From NCBI GenBank assembly GCA_019745775.1, contig JAIESR010000018.1, positions 62,001 through 126,000 on the forward strand: DNA of 64,000 nt, given 5' to 3'. The translations under genes and the position numbers were made by a program. The notes beneath the pieces are model-generated. The model had not been told where the DNA came from, did no database searches, and saw only the letters and a list, made by a program, of their open reading frames with translations. The DNA comes from Xanthobacteraceae bacterium. GTDB taxonomy: Bacteria > Pseudomonadota > Alphaproteobacteria > Rhizobiales > Xanthobacteraceae. Shown here in pieces: positions 1 to 7,500 of the stretch; the first letter of the stretch is position 1, and each line of letters starts with the position of its first letter.

Positions 1-390
1 GAAAATGTCGCCTTCCTCGCGATAGCCGAGCCTCGCGTAGAACTCCCTCGCCGTGAGCTGCGCGTGCAGCGTGATCTCCTTCACGCGAATGCTCCGCGCA
101 ACCTCATGCGCGCGCTCCATCAGCCGCGCGCCAATGCCCGCCTTGCGCGCCGCCGCCAGCACCGCCATGCGGCCGAGCTTTGCATTCCCGCCGCTCACCA
201 CGATGCGCAGCGTGCCCACAACGTGGTCGCCATGCAGCGCGGCGAGATGGATCGCGACGCCGTCGAAGGCGTCGCGCTCGAGCTCCGGCGGAACCGCCTG
301 CTCGCCGACGAAAACCTGATGCCGGACGGCGTAGACCGCCGGCATCAGGTCGGAGGTGGCATCGACAACGACGATTCGCAATTGCGTCAT
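1..390 (-). CDS. GNAT-family N-acetyltransferase, cut by the left edge
   Basis: Predicted to transfer an acetyl group from acetyl-CoA to an amine in the cytoplasm; the substrate cannot be inferred. It reads leftwards from ATG at 390 and leaves the window after 130 codons with no stop. Seen in the translation: VRHQVFVGEQAVP (residues 22-34), a pattern of the ElaA-like GNAT clade; the acetyl-CoA pyrophosphate loop RKAGIGARL (82-90); and FYARLGY (117-123), the usual final conserved helix-strand of the fold. Most of the domain is present, so only a short C-terminus is missing. The family call is secure from these motifs; the role is unknown. A REP-like repeat follows upstream of the start. Confidence 0.8.
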   Translation of the reverse strand, partial: MTQLRIVVVDATSDLMPAVYAVRHQVFVGEQAVPPELERDAFDGVAIHLAALHGDHVVGTLRIVVSGGNAKLGRMAVLAAARKAGIGARLMERAHEVARSIRVKEITLHAQLTAREFYARLGYREEGDIF

Positions 391-406
391 CGGTGCTCTC
401 AATCGG

Positions 407-531
407 CCTCATGGTGAGGAGCGCCGAAGGCGCGTCTCGAACCATAGAGGCCGCCCCATCCTTCGAGACGACGCCACAGTACGTCGAAGACGCGCGTCCA
501 CGCGCTTATGGCGTCTCCTCAGGAGAGGCGG
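407..531. repeat. REP-like palindromic repeat, family A (copy 1, degenerate)
   Basis: Starts with CCTCATGGTGAGGAGCGCC and the flanking text of a repeat also found at 28045-28134, 57361-57510 and 58718-58806. It holds nested inverted repeats (GCGCCGAAGGCGCG; CATCCTTCGAGACG against CGTCTCGAACCAT). This copy diverges in its right half. It fills the gap between the acetyltransferase and the hydratase-lyase gene. Confidence 0.75.
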
Positions 532-547
532 AGAGAGGCCGTATGCG

Positions 548-1387
548 CTACTTCGCGGTCGCCTTCTGGCGCTTGAAGTGGCCGAGGCCCGGACGATAGC
601 TCTTGTCGTCCAGGAACTGCTTCATGCCCTGCTGACGGCTGTTTTCCTTGTCGTTGAGCTTGAGCGCGTCGCTCTTGGCGTTGAGGTAGTCCGCCGCCTG
701 CGGCTCGTTCATGAAGCGCACCGCGCGGATCGCCTCTTTCGTGTAGAGCAGCGCCGCCGGGCTCTTCTCCTGGAGCTTCTTGGCGAACTTGATGGTCTCC
801 GCCTTCAGCTTCGCCTTCGGAAAATGCATGTTCACGAAGCCGATCTCCTTCGCCTTCTTGCCGTCGAAGGTGTCGCCGGTCATCGCGTAATACATGGCGT
901 CGCGGAAGTTCATCATATTCACGACGTTCCAGGACACGATGCCGCCCGGCAGGATGCCCCAGTTCACCTCCGAGAGGCCGAACTGCGCCTCGTCGGCGGC
1001 GATGGCGAAATCGCAGGCCGATACCTGGGTGAAGCCGCCGCCGAAGCAGAAGCCGTTGACCATCGCGATGGTCGGCTTCGGGAACGTGGACAGCCGCTGC
1101 CAGCGCCACTGGTTGGAGGCGCGGCGTGCCTTCGCGCGCGTCTTCGGGTCCTGCTCGGTGCCGCGGAAGTAGAGCCGGATATCCTGGCCGGCGCAGAACG
1201 CCTCCTCGCCGGCACCGGTGAGGACCAGGATCTCGGTTTCCGCGTCGGTCGCGAGGTCGTCGAGCGCGTCGTCCATGTCGAGATGCAGCTGCGGGCTCAT
1301 CGCGTTGCGCTTGTCGGGCCGGTTCATGATCAGCCAGGTGATGCCCTCGCTCTTCTCGATCAGGACGGTTTCGTATTTCTTGGCCAT
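548..1387 (-). CDS. Hydroxycinnamoyl-CoA hydratase-lyase (feruloyl/p-coumaroyl-CoA), crotonase superfamily
   Basis: Predicted to hydrate feruloyl-, caffeoyl- or p-coumaroyl-CoA and split it to the aromatic aldehyde (vanillin, p-hydroxybenzaldehyde) plus acetyl-CoA. The 279-residue protein matches the usual length of about 276. The N-terminal NRPDKRNAMSP block (22-32), the oxyanion-hole loop around AGQDIRLYF (66-74), the segment AMVNGFCFGGGF (108-119) and GLSEVNWG with the catalytic-type Glu (about 140) closely follow characterised hydratase-lyases, as does the QQGMKQFLDDKS block near the end. ATG at 1387 is chosen because AAGGAG lies 10 bases upstream; longer starts lack a ribosome site. It lies 40 bases after the ABC ATPase gene on the same strand, so the transporter may import a hydroxycinnamate-like aromatic (inference). 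No CoA ligase gene is in the window. Confidence 0.88.
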   Translation of the reverse strand: MAKKYETVLIEKSEGITWLIMNRPDKRNAMSPQLHLDMDDALDDLATDAETEILVLTGAGEEAFCAGQDIRLYFRGTEQDPKTRAKARRASNQWRWQRLSTFPKPTIAMVNGFCFGGGFTQVSACDFAIAADEAQFGLSEVNWGILPGGIVSWNVVNMMNFRDAMYYAMTGDTFDGKKAKEIGFVNMHFPKAKLKAETIKFAKKLQEKSPAALLYTKEAIRAVRFMNEPQAADYLNAKSDALKLNDKENSRQQGMKQFLDDKSYRPGLGHFKRQKATAK

Positions 1388-1427
1388 TTCTCTCTTCTCC
1401 TTGCTTTGAATCTCTATGCTTGAATTT

Positions 1428-2546
1428 CTACGACACCTTGCCCGGCAAAGCGACGGTGCGCTCCGGCGCGAACAGCAGGTCGACCTCGCCATCCGCGGGC
1501 AGCGGATGATCGGCAGCCGCCGTCACTTGCAACGTGACGCCGTCGCTCGCGACATCGACGCGGCGCGTCGCGCCAAGGAAGGTCACGCCCGCGATCTTGC
1601 CGGGAATGCGGTTGTCGCCGCTGGGCGACGCGGCACCCGCGCGCGGCACCAGGCGGATGCTCTCCGGCCGGATCGACACCGAGACCGACGCCGGATCGGC
1701 GATCACACTCGGCACCAGGCACTTGATGGTGTGCCTGCCGAGCACCTCGACGTCGCCTCGCCCGTTCGCCGCGCCGACCAGCCGGCCAGCCAGGAGATTG
1801 GTGGCGCCGACGAAGCGCGCGACGAACGGATTGGCGGGACGGAAATAGATGTCCTCCGGCGTGCCGAGCTGCCGGATACGGCCGTGGTCGATCACCGCGA
1901 TCTGGTCGGACAGCGCGAGCGCTTCCGACTGGTCGTGGGTGACGTAGACCGTGGTGATGCCGATCTTGCTTTGCAGGCGCTTGAGCTCGGAGCGCATCTC
2001 GTCGCGGAGCTGCGCGTCGAGGTTAGAGAGCGGCTCGTCGAGCAGCAACAGCCGCGGCTCGTGCACGATCGCGCGCGCAAGCGCAACGCGCTGCTGCTGG
2101 CCGCCGGAAAGCCGCGGCGCCGGCCGCTCTTCGAAGCCGTCGAGATCGACCACGGCGAGCGCCTTCGCCACCGCCGCGCCGATCTCCGCCTTGGAATAGC
2201 GCCGATGCTTCATCACCGTGAGCGGGAACGCGACGTTCTCCGCCACCGTCATGTGCGGCCAGATCGCGTAGGACTGGAACACCATGCCGACGGCGCGCTG
2301 CTCGACCGGCACGTTGAGCTTGCGCTCGCCGTCGAACAGTGCGCGGCCATCGACCGAGATCACGCCGGCATCCGGCGTCTCGAGGCCGGCGATGCAGCGC
2401 AGCGTCGTGGTCTTGCCGCAACCGGACGGCCCGAGCATGGTGAAGAACGTGCCGGGCGCGAGCTCGAACTCGGCTTCGCGGATGCCGCCCGCGATCTGGT
2501 CGGTCGAATTCTCGAAGATTTTTGTCAGCCGCTCGACGCGCAACAT
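1428..2546 (-). CDS. ABC transporter ATP-binding protein, FbpC/PotA-like
   Basis: Nucleotide-binding subunit that would power import through the permease encoded just upstream. The 372-residue protein has Walker A GPSGCGKTTT (about 39-48), the signature LSGGQQQRVALARA, Walker B LLLLDEPLSNLD, and the H-loop TVYVTHDQSEAL, followed by a C-terminal regulatory region of TOBE type. ATG at 2546 gives the normal N-terminus (MLRVERLTKIF); the reading frame extends further but into REP-like sequence. FbpC-like ATPases serve transporters for ferric iron, phosphonates, polyamines and organic acids, so the family alone does not fix the substrate. The hydroxycinnamoyl-CoA lyase gene 40 bases downstream favours an aromatic acid (inference). 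Confidence 0.88.
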   Translation of the reverse strand: MLRVERLTKIFENSTDQIAGGIREAEFELAPGTFFTMLGPSGCGKTTTLRCIAGLETPDAGVISVDGRALFDGERKLNVPVEQRAVGMVFQSYAIWPHMTVAENVAFPLTVMKHRRYSKAEIGAAVAKALAVVDLDGFEERPAPRLSGGQQQRVALARAIVHEPRLLLLDEPLSNLDAQLRDEMRSELKRLQSKIGITTVYVTHDQSEALALSDQIAVIDHGRIRQLGTPEDIYFRPANPFVARFVGATNLLAGRLVGAANGRGDVEVLGRHTIKCLVPSVIADPASVSVSIRPESIRLVPRAGAASPSGDNRIPGKIAGVTFLGATRRVDVASDGVTLQVTAAADHPLPADGEVDLLFAPERTVALPGKVS

Positions 2547-2607
2547 GGCTATCGTCCACGACCGTTGCAGTTGGAGCGGGGGTCCGGCCGCGAGCACCGG
2601 CAGGCTC

Positions 2608-2735
2608 CCTCTCCCCATCCGAACTCGGGTTTACACGAGTTCGGCACTTCTTTAAGTGGCCGAAGTCGGAAACATCCGACTTCGGCTGGAGAGCGGGCGC
2701 ACCGAGTTCGCCCCAAGGTCTCAACCATACGAAAC
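2608..2735. repeat. Hairpin-rich REP-like element between permease and ATPase genes
   Basis: Begins with CTCCCTCTCCCC and ends near CACCGAGTTCGCC, the same outer text as family B repeats elsewhere in the window. Two perfect hairpins lie inside: CCGAACTCG against CGAGTTCGG (2619-2644), and GCCGAAGTCGG against CCGACTTCGGC (2659-2685). In the transcript these would separate the permease and ATPase cistrons and could affect mRNA decay or relative expression (inference). Confidence 0.6.
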
Positions 2736-2747
2736 ATCAGATTGTCC

Positions 2748-4517
2748 TCACGCACGCCCGAGCGCGCCGCTGGCCGAGCGGCGGGCGACGAAATAGAACA
2801 CCATGGCGATCGCGGTCATCAGCATCGACCACATCAGGCCGAGCGCGGCGAGTTCGGTGCCCTGCCCGTTGCCCCACAGATCGAACATCGCCACCGCCAT
2901 CATCTGCGAGCGCGGGCCCGAGAGCAGGATCGGCAGCGACAGCGCGCGCGCCGACATCAGGAAGATGAACAGCCATCCTGCCAGCAACGCGGGCGCAAGT
3001 AGCGGCGCCACGATCCGGCGCAGGCGCGTCAGCGGCGTTGCGCCGCAGATCGCTGCCGCTTCCTCGAGCTCGCGATGGATCTGCAGCATGCCCGACGACG
3101 AATAGCGCATGCCGTAGGGCAGGTAGTTGATCACGAAGGCCCACACCAGGATGCCGAGCGTGCCGTAGATCGGGATCGGCACCGCGAGGAAGAGCTGCAT
3201 AACCGCGATGCCGAGGATCAGGCCGGGGAACACCAGCGGAATGGTCGCGAGCCGGTCGACGATCCAGCCGCCGGGCGCGCGCCGCACCGCCAGCCAGCCG
3301 GCGACAAAGGTCAGGCTCACCGCAACCGTCGCGGTCGCCACCGCCACCATCAGGGTGTTGAGCATCAGCTCCAGTTGCCCGGAATCGAGCACGGTCCGGT
3401 AATTGTTGAGGCTGATGAGCTTGAGCGCCGCGGCGCTGACCGGCTGGAAGAACGGCAGCAGCGATACCCATACCAGCATCAGCATGGGCACCAGGAGCAG
3501 CAGGATGAAATTGAAGACCAGGATGCCGGCGGCGACGTAGCGCAGCCGCCCGAGGTCGAACGGCCGCGGCCGGAAGCCCTTGCCGGTGATGGTGGCGAAG
3601 CGCTCGGCATGCCGCGACAGGCGGCCATAGACATAGAGCAGCACGAACACCAGCAGCAGCATCAGCACCGACAGCGCGCTCGAGCCGCCGATGTCGGGCG
3701 GCGCCCGCGCCACCATGTTGGTGTAGATGTCGGTGGTCAGCACCGAGATGCGGCCCGGCAGGCCGACCAGCGCCGGCACCTCGAACGCCTCGACCGCGCG
3801 AATGAACACGAGCATCGCCAGCGCCATGATCGAAGGCAGCGACAGCCGCATGGTGACGCGCCGGATCGTCTGCCAGACACCGGCGCCGTGGACACGCGCG
3901 GCTTCCTCCAATTCCGGATTGGAATTGCGCAGCGTCGCGCTCACCAGCAGGAACGCCAGCGGCGACCACAGGAAGCCCTCGACCAGCACCATCCCGGCCA
4001 TCGAATAGATATTGATGAGGACATCGGTGTTGCCGGTGAGCGTGCGGTAGAAGTGATTGACCGGGCCTGCTTTGCCGAAGAACAGCAGCCACGCGGTGAC
4101 ATAGAGGATGTACGGCGTGCCCAGCGAGATGATCGCGGTGAGATAGGCGAGCGGCTTCAGCGGTGTGTTGGTGCGCTCGACGATCCACGCCGTCACCCAG
4201 CCGACCAGCAGCGCCAGCGCCGCGCTCGCCGCCGCGAACACCACCGAGTTGATCGTGGTGGTGACGATGTGGCGGCCCTTGAGCACCGTCTCGAAATTGC
4301 CGAGGCCCCAGGTCCAGCTGCTCGGCGTCGGGCCGGCGATGGTGAAGCTGCCCTGCACCAGGAACACGAACGGTGGAATAACGAGTGCCAGCAGGATGAC
4401 GATCAGCGCCGCGGAGAGGATCGCGGTCTGCCAGGCCGTCAGCCATGATGTGCGTCGCGTCGCGGCCGCGATGGCGGCGCCGGTTTCGATACGCGCGACG
4501 TCGGCCGACGTGGTCAC
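2748..4517 (-). CDS. ABC transporter permease, two-domain FbpB-like
   Basis: Inner-membrane channel of an importer, 589 residues with about twelve hydrophobic segments arranged as two repeated permease domains. Each half has the EAA loop that contacts the ATPase: EEAARVHGAGVWQ in the first half and EEAAAICGATPLTR in the second. The fused double-domain form is typical of the iron/phosphonate/organic-acid branch that pairs with the FbpC-like ATPase. The start is GTG at 4517, supported by a GGAGG about 12 bases upstream. The ATPase gene follows after 200 bases holding REP hairpins. No binding-protein gene is adjacent; the nearest of matching family and strand is at 7501-8550. Confidence 0.87.
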   Translation of the reverse strand: MTTSADVARIETGAAIAAATRRTSWLTAWQTAILSAALIVILLALVIPPFVFLVQGSFTIAGPTPSSWTWGLGNFETVLKGRHIVTTTINSVVFAAASAALALLVGWVTAWIVERTNTPLKPLAYLTAIISLGTPYILYVTAWLLFFGKAGPVNHFYRTLTGNTDVLINIYSMAGMVLVEGFLWSPLAFLLVSATLRNSNPELEEAARVHGAGVWQTIRRVTMRLSLPSIMALAMLVFIRAVEAFEVPALVGLPGRISVLTTDIYTNMVARAPPDIGGSSALSVLMLLLVFVLLYVYGRLSRHAERFATITGKGFRPRPFDLGRLRYVAAGILVFNFILLLLVPMLMLVWVSLLPFFQPVSAAALKLISLNNYRTVLDSGQLELMLNTLMVAVATATVAVSLTFVAGWLAVRRAPGGWIVDRLATIPLVFPGLILGIAVMQLFLAVPIPIYGTLGILVWAFVINYLPYGMRYSSSGMLQIHRELEEAAAICGATPLTRLRRIVAPLLAPALLAGWLFIFLMSARALSLPILLSGPRSQMMAVAMFDLWGNGQGTELAALGLMWSMLMTAIAMVFYFVARRSASGALGRA

Positions 4518-4621
4518 GGGAACAACGGCCCTCCCCCAATTGTTGTTTCAGCCATATTGCCGACAACCGTGTCCGCGGGCCAGCGGTCAATTGCCCCACA
4601 TGTTTCCCATGCAGGCACACA

Positions 4622-4831
4622 TCAGCAGATCACCCGCTGGTACGCCAGCCAGTGGAAGCCGTAGAAGGCTGTGAACACCAGCACGTAGCGGCCGGTCATG
4701 ACGTGGGCCAGCGCGATCGCGCGCGCCGCGACGCGCTCGACAGCGGCGCAGAGCGGCTTTCGCAATCCGCGCGCGGCGACGCTCGCGTCTCGGCATCCCC
4801 ACCGCGGCGGGCCGATGGCTGCTTCTTTCAT
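4622..4831 (-). CDS. Possible small hypothetical protein
   Basis: An open frame of 69 codons with ATG at 4831. The C-terminal third (from MTGRYVLVFTAFYGF) is hydrophobic and could be one membrane segment; the rest is Arg/Ala-rich and not convincing. The ribosome site is weak, and I recognise no family. It lies 105 bases upstream of the permease gene on the same strand. It may be a chance frame in GC-rich DNA. Confidence 0.25.
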   Translation of the reverse strand: MKEAAIGPPRWGCRDASVAARGLRKPLCAAVERVAARAIALAHVMTGRYVLVFTAFYGFHWLAYQRVIC

Positions 4832-5339
4832 CGCCGGCGCAGGGTGTAAGATCGGGTGTAAGATCTATTCTTCAAAACAATCATTGGCTTAGCTCGAAAC
4901 TTACATTCTTACAGCACTTACCACTATGTGCCCCTTCGACGTGACGCGGGGTGCGTTCGCAGGTTCCGCTGGTCGTGGCGGATCGGCGATATCGCCCGGA
5001 CGTCTCCCGGCAGCGCGATTACGCGCCATGCACGCAGGACGCCGAATCCCGCCCCCTGCGGCGCGTCCCCTGACGACGCTCTCGGAAAGTGGGACGATGA
5101 GGAAGATAGTCACAAGCGAGAAATCGTCAAATTATTTCTGCGTAATGAGCATAAGTCTGATGATAGCGGGCGCTGAAAGCGCCGAATGGGCGCGCCAGCA
5201 TCGTACAACACTATGCAAGGGTTATCGCACGTCACGACCGCTCGCTTCTCGGGCGCGGCACCATTTCACTGCGCGAAACGTCCGTGACATGGTGGAGTTC
5301 ATAGAAGTCACTTGCTAGCCTCCTCGGGGGGCCGCGATA
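4832..5339. other. Gene-free stretch upstream of the hicA remnant
   Basis: About 500 bases, richer in A and T than the surroundings (notably 4850-4925 and 5090-5170). It holds TGTAAG-type motifs near 4846-4865 and one copy (4897-4925) of a 29-base repeat that recurs at 62131-62159. Open frames here have no recognisable protein features. With the neighbouring toxin-antitoxin remnant it looks like a formerly mobile or horizontally acquired patch (inference). Confidence 0.5.
4897..4925. repeat. 29-base dispersed repeat, copy 1
   Basis: Reads AAACTTACATTCTTACAGCA then CTTACCACT; the second copy at 62131-62159, on the same strand, differs at one base. Both copies are intergenic and both lie near additional TGTAAG/CTTACA words. 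Confidence 0.7.
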
Positions 5340-5532
5340 ATGAAAGTGCGAGAGGCGATCCGACTGATTGAAGATGATGGCTGGTTCATCGCCTGCGACT
5401 CGTGGCAGTCACCGTCAGTACAGGCACCCGACAAAGCCCGGCCGTGTGACCATTGCGGGAAAACCCTCGGACGATCTTGCGCCCGGCACGCTGAATAGCA
5501 TTTTGAAACAAGCAGGGCTTAAGAAGAAATAA
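5340..5532 (+). pseudogene. hicA: hicA toxin gene with a one-base frameshift
   Basis: HicA toxins are small mRNA interferases neutralised by HicB. The frame opens with ATG at 5340 as MKVREAIRLIEDDGWFIA, the normal HicA start. After codon 18 the frame is lost; moving one base on, at 5395, the rest reads ATRGSHRQYRHPTKPGRVTI and on to NSILKQAGLKKK, stopping at 5530-5532 just before hicB. The shift leaves an extra T at about 5394 between GCC and GCG. The catalytic His lies in the GSHRQY block after the shift, so the unshifted product (stop within a few dozen codons) should be inactive. Either a decayed toxin or a base-calling error explains it. Confidence 0.85.
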
Positions 5533-5535
5533 GCG

Positions 5536-5742
5536 ATGCGGTTTGCCGTAGTTATCGAAAAGGCGGAGAGCAACTATTCCGCCTATGTGCCCGATCTGCC
5601 CGGCTGTGCTGCCACCGGAGACACCGTGGCCGCGGTCGAGCAGGAGATCCGCGCGGCGATCAAATTCCACATCGAGGGGTTGAAGGCGGACGGAATTCCG
5701 GTTCCTGCGCCGACGAGCATTGCGGAATATGTCGAGGCGTGA
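5536..5742 (+). CDS. hicB: HicB-family antitoxin
   Basis: A 68-residue protein with the partial RNase-H-like HicB fold: MRFAVVIEKAESNYSAYVPD then LPGCAATGDTVAAVEQEI and an AIKFHIEGL helix, the standard pattern of the short HicB class that lacks a long DNA-binding tail. It would bind and neutralise HicA. ATG lies 4 bases after the hicA stop, the usual two-gene layout. The antitoxin is intact while its toxin is frameshifted, the expected order of decay for a toxin-antitoxin pair. Regulation by HicB of its own promoter is known in the family, but the short form may need another DNA-binding region (not seen). Confidence 0.88.
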   Translation: MRFAVVIEKAESNYSAYVPDLPGCAATGDTVAAVEQEIRAAIKFHIEGLKADGIPVPAPTSIAEYVEA

Positions 5743-5814
5743 CGACGGCTGACCCGCGCGGTTGCGGGCTACGGATTCAATAGCGCCCTCCCGAAACGCG
5801 GACCATCGGCTGGT

Positions 5815-6288
5815 CTAGCTCCATCCCAGATAGCGGTACGCGTACGGCATCGCCCCACCGATCATGAAATACAGACCCGCGCAGATGCTCGCGCCCACGA
5901 CGAACGCGCCGATATTCGCGCGGTAGACCCGCGTGCGGTGCCACCAGCTCGGCTCCGGCACATGGCGCAGGAAGCCGTCGAAGCGCTTCTTCTCCCAGCG
6001 CGAGAAGTGCATGGTGTAATCCTGGTCGTAGCGCCACCACACCGCACCGGAGCTGTCGAGCAGCATGTCGCGGTACTTGAATCGCTTGTCGGGATGCGAC
6101 AGCAGCAGGATCGAGCTGTCCGATCTGTCGTATTGGGGCTTGTAGCCCGCGTTCACCAGTGCGCGCAGCCGCGCGAAAGCCTGTGCGGCAGCGGTCGCAA
6201 CGTGCGGATCCTGATCGTTTCCGTCGTCGCGCGCGTCGTAGCGCTCGTCGTGCATCGACGGCGCATATTCTTCAAACCGCAACGTCAT
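5815..6288 (-). CDS. Hypothetical protein with one C-terminal membrane segment
   Basis: A 157-residue protein from ATG at 6288, with AGGGTGG about 8 bases upstream. The N-terminal two thirds are charged and hydrophilic with many aromatic and Asp residues (for example DMLLDSSGAVWWRYDQDY); a hydrophobic stretch, IGAFVVGASICAGLYFMIGG, near the C-terminus looks like a single membrane anchor. I do not recognise a family. It is divergent from the gene at 6579 and probably monocistronic. Confidence 0.6.
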   Translation of the reverse strand: MTLRFEEYAPSMHDERYDARDDGNDQDPHVATAAAQAFARLRALVNAGYKPQYDRSDSSILLLSHPDKRFKYRDMLLDSSGAVWWRYDQDYTMHFSRWEKKRFDGFLRHVPEPSWWHRTRVYRANIGAFVVGASICAGLYFMIGGAMPYAYRYLGWS

Positions 6289-6578
6289 GAATCGCCACCC
6301 TTTTTGTGGATAAGTACCGCTAAGACTTTGGCAACAATTGGGGATTCGACGGGCCGCGCGTCGCCTTCCTGCCCGATAGCGGCCACATTTATTAACGCCG
6401 CAGGGCTCCCGCCGCAGGCATCGGGCACCGACGACATCACGCGCGCGATCGGTGCGAGCCTCGGCGACCGCCACATGAAGGACGGTTTGCGCGGAACGGC
6501 ACCAACCGCCACGCGTTCGACGATTGTGCCTGATCGCTCCACGGTTCGGCCGGGAGCGGGCCGAACGTGGAGCGCAAC

Positions 6579-7142
6579 ATGCAGCACCATCAGCGGGGCT
6601 TTTCCAACCAGGGCCGCAATCCGGCGCGCGCAACGATCGCGCTGGTGCTCCTCGCCGTCGTCGCGTTCGCGGGTATGACGCTCGGCTACCAGTCGTTCGA
6701 TCCGCCGGTGAAGAACGCATCCATCGAATCCGGCGAGGTGATGCTGATCCTGCGCGGCATCGCCAATGCGGAACATCCGCGCGGCCAGCTCGACGACGCG
6801 TCGGCGATCGAATATGCGCGCCGCCTCGGCTATCGTGGCGAGGTGCTCGACGTCGCCGGCGGCACCGGCGCGCAGGTGAAGATGGCGCTCGACCGCATCC
6901 GCAAAGACGAGGGGGTCACCGCGCTCTACGGCTTCTCCGGCGGCGGCTACGCCGCGCAGCGCATCTGGTCGCAGCTCGACGGCGACGAGCGCGCGCGCAT
7001 CGGCAAGGTCGTGGTGCTGGGATCGCCCGGCGTGGACGAGGACGACTTCCCCGGCAGCACCGAGGTGGTGATCAAGGGCGACCCGCCCGCCGGCCACATG
7101 GCGGGACCGAAGGTGCTGCTGGAGTCGCTCGGGCCGACGTAG
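6579..7142 (+). CDS. Uncharacterised membrane-anchored protein with a GxSxG-like motif
   Basis: A 187-residue protein. ATG at 6579 is preferred over GTG at 6567 because GGAG lies 6 bases upstream of the ATG. An N-terminal hydrophobic segment (IALVLLAVVAFAGMTLGY, about 19-36) would anchor it or act as an export signal. Further on, ALYGFSGGGYAAQRIW resembles the nucleophile elbow of alpha/beta hydrolases, and an IGKVVVLGSPG strand follows. The protein is short for a hydrolase and no clear Asp-His pair stands out, although GHM near the C-terminus could supply His. Function not assigned. Confidence 0.6.
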   Translation: MQHHQRGFSNQGRNPARATIALVLLAVVAFAGMTLGYQSFDPPVKNASIESGEVMLILRGIANAEHPRGQLDDASAIEYARRLGYRGEVLDVAGGTGAQVKMALDRIRKDEGVTALYGFSGGGYAAQRIWSQLDGDERARIGKVVVLGSPGVDEDDFPGSTEVVIKGDPPAGHMAGPKVLLESLGPT

Positions 7143-7149
7143 CGCCGTG

Positions 7150-7419
7150 TCACGCGCGCCAGCGGGTCGGATAGAACAGCCGCGTCACGAAGATCAGGAA
7201 GCAGGCGCCGACGAAGCCGGCGACCAGATAGCCGAGCCAGCCGCCCTGCATGCGGATGCCGAGCAGGCCGAACAGCCAGGCGGCGACGCCGGCGCCGATC
7301 ATGCCGAGGATGATGTTGGCCAGCAGGCCCATGTTGCTTCGGGTGACCTTCTCGGCCAGCCAGCCGGCGATCCCGCCTATGAAGATCGCCGCGATCCAGC
7401 CGATGCCCGCCTGTTCCAT
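7150..7419 (-). CDS. GlsB/YeaQ/YmgE-family stress-response membrane protein
   Basis: An 89-residue, almost entirely hydrophobic protein: IGWIAAIFIGGIAGWLAEKV, then a loop with N-M-G-L-L-A-N-I-I-L-G and two more membrane segments. The GGIAGWLA and GLLANIILGMIGA blocks are the hallmark of this transglycosylase-associated family of small three-helix inner-membrane proteins, often induced by stress. ATG at 7419 has AGGAG 10 bases upstream. It converges with the preceding gene, with 7 bases between the stops. Confidence 0.8.
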   Translation of the reverse strand: MEQAGIGWIAAIFIGGIAGWLAEKVTRSNMGLLANIILGMIGAGVAAWLFGLLGIRMQGGWLGYLVAGFVGACFLIFVTRLFYPTRWRA

Positions 7420-7500
7420 TTGCCGCCGCTCCTGGTTCCGTCGCGACGATTTAAAGCGAGAGCGGCCGGAAAGTTCCATGCGGGTTCAGGCAAATCCGCG

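Noticed and set aside
4926-5318. A 130-codon open frame upstream of hicA
   Set aside because: No ribosome site, no family motif, and composition changes along its length; it looks like chance reading of intergenic DNA.
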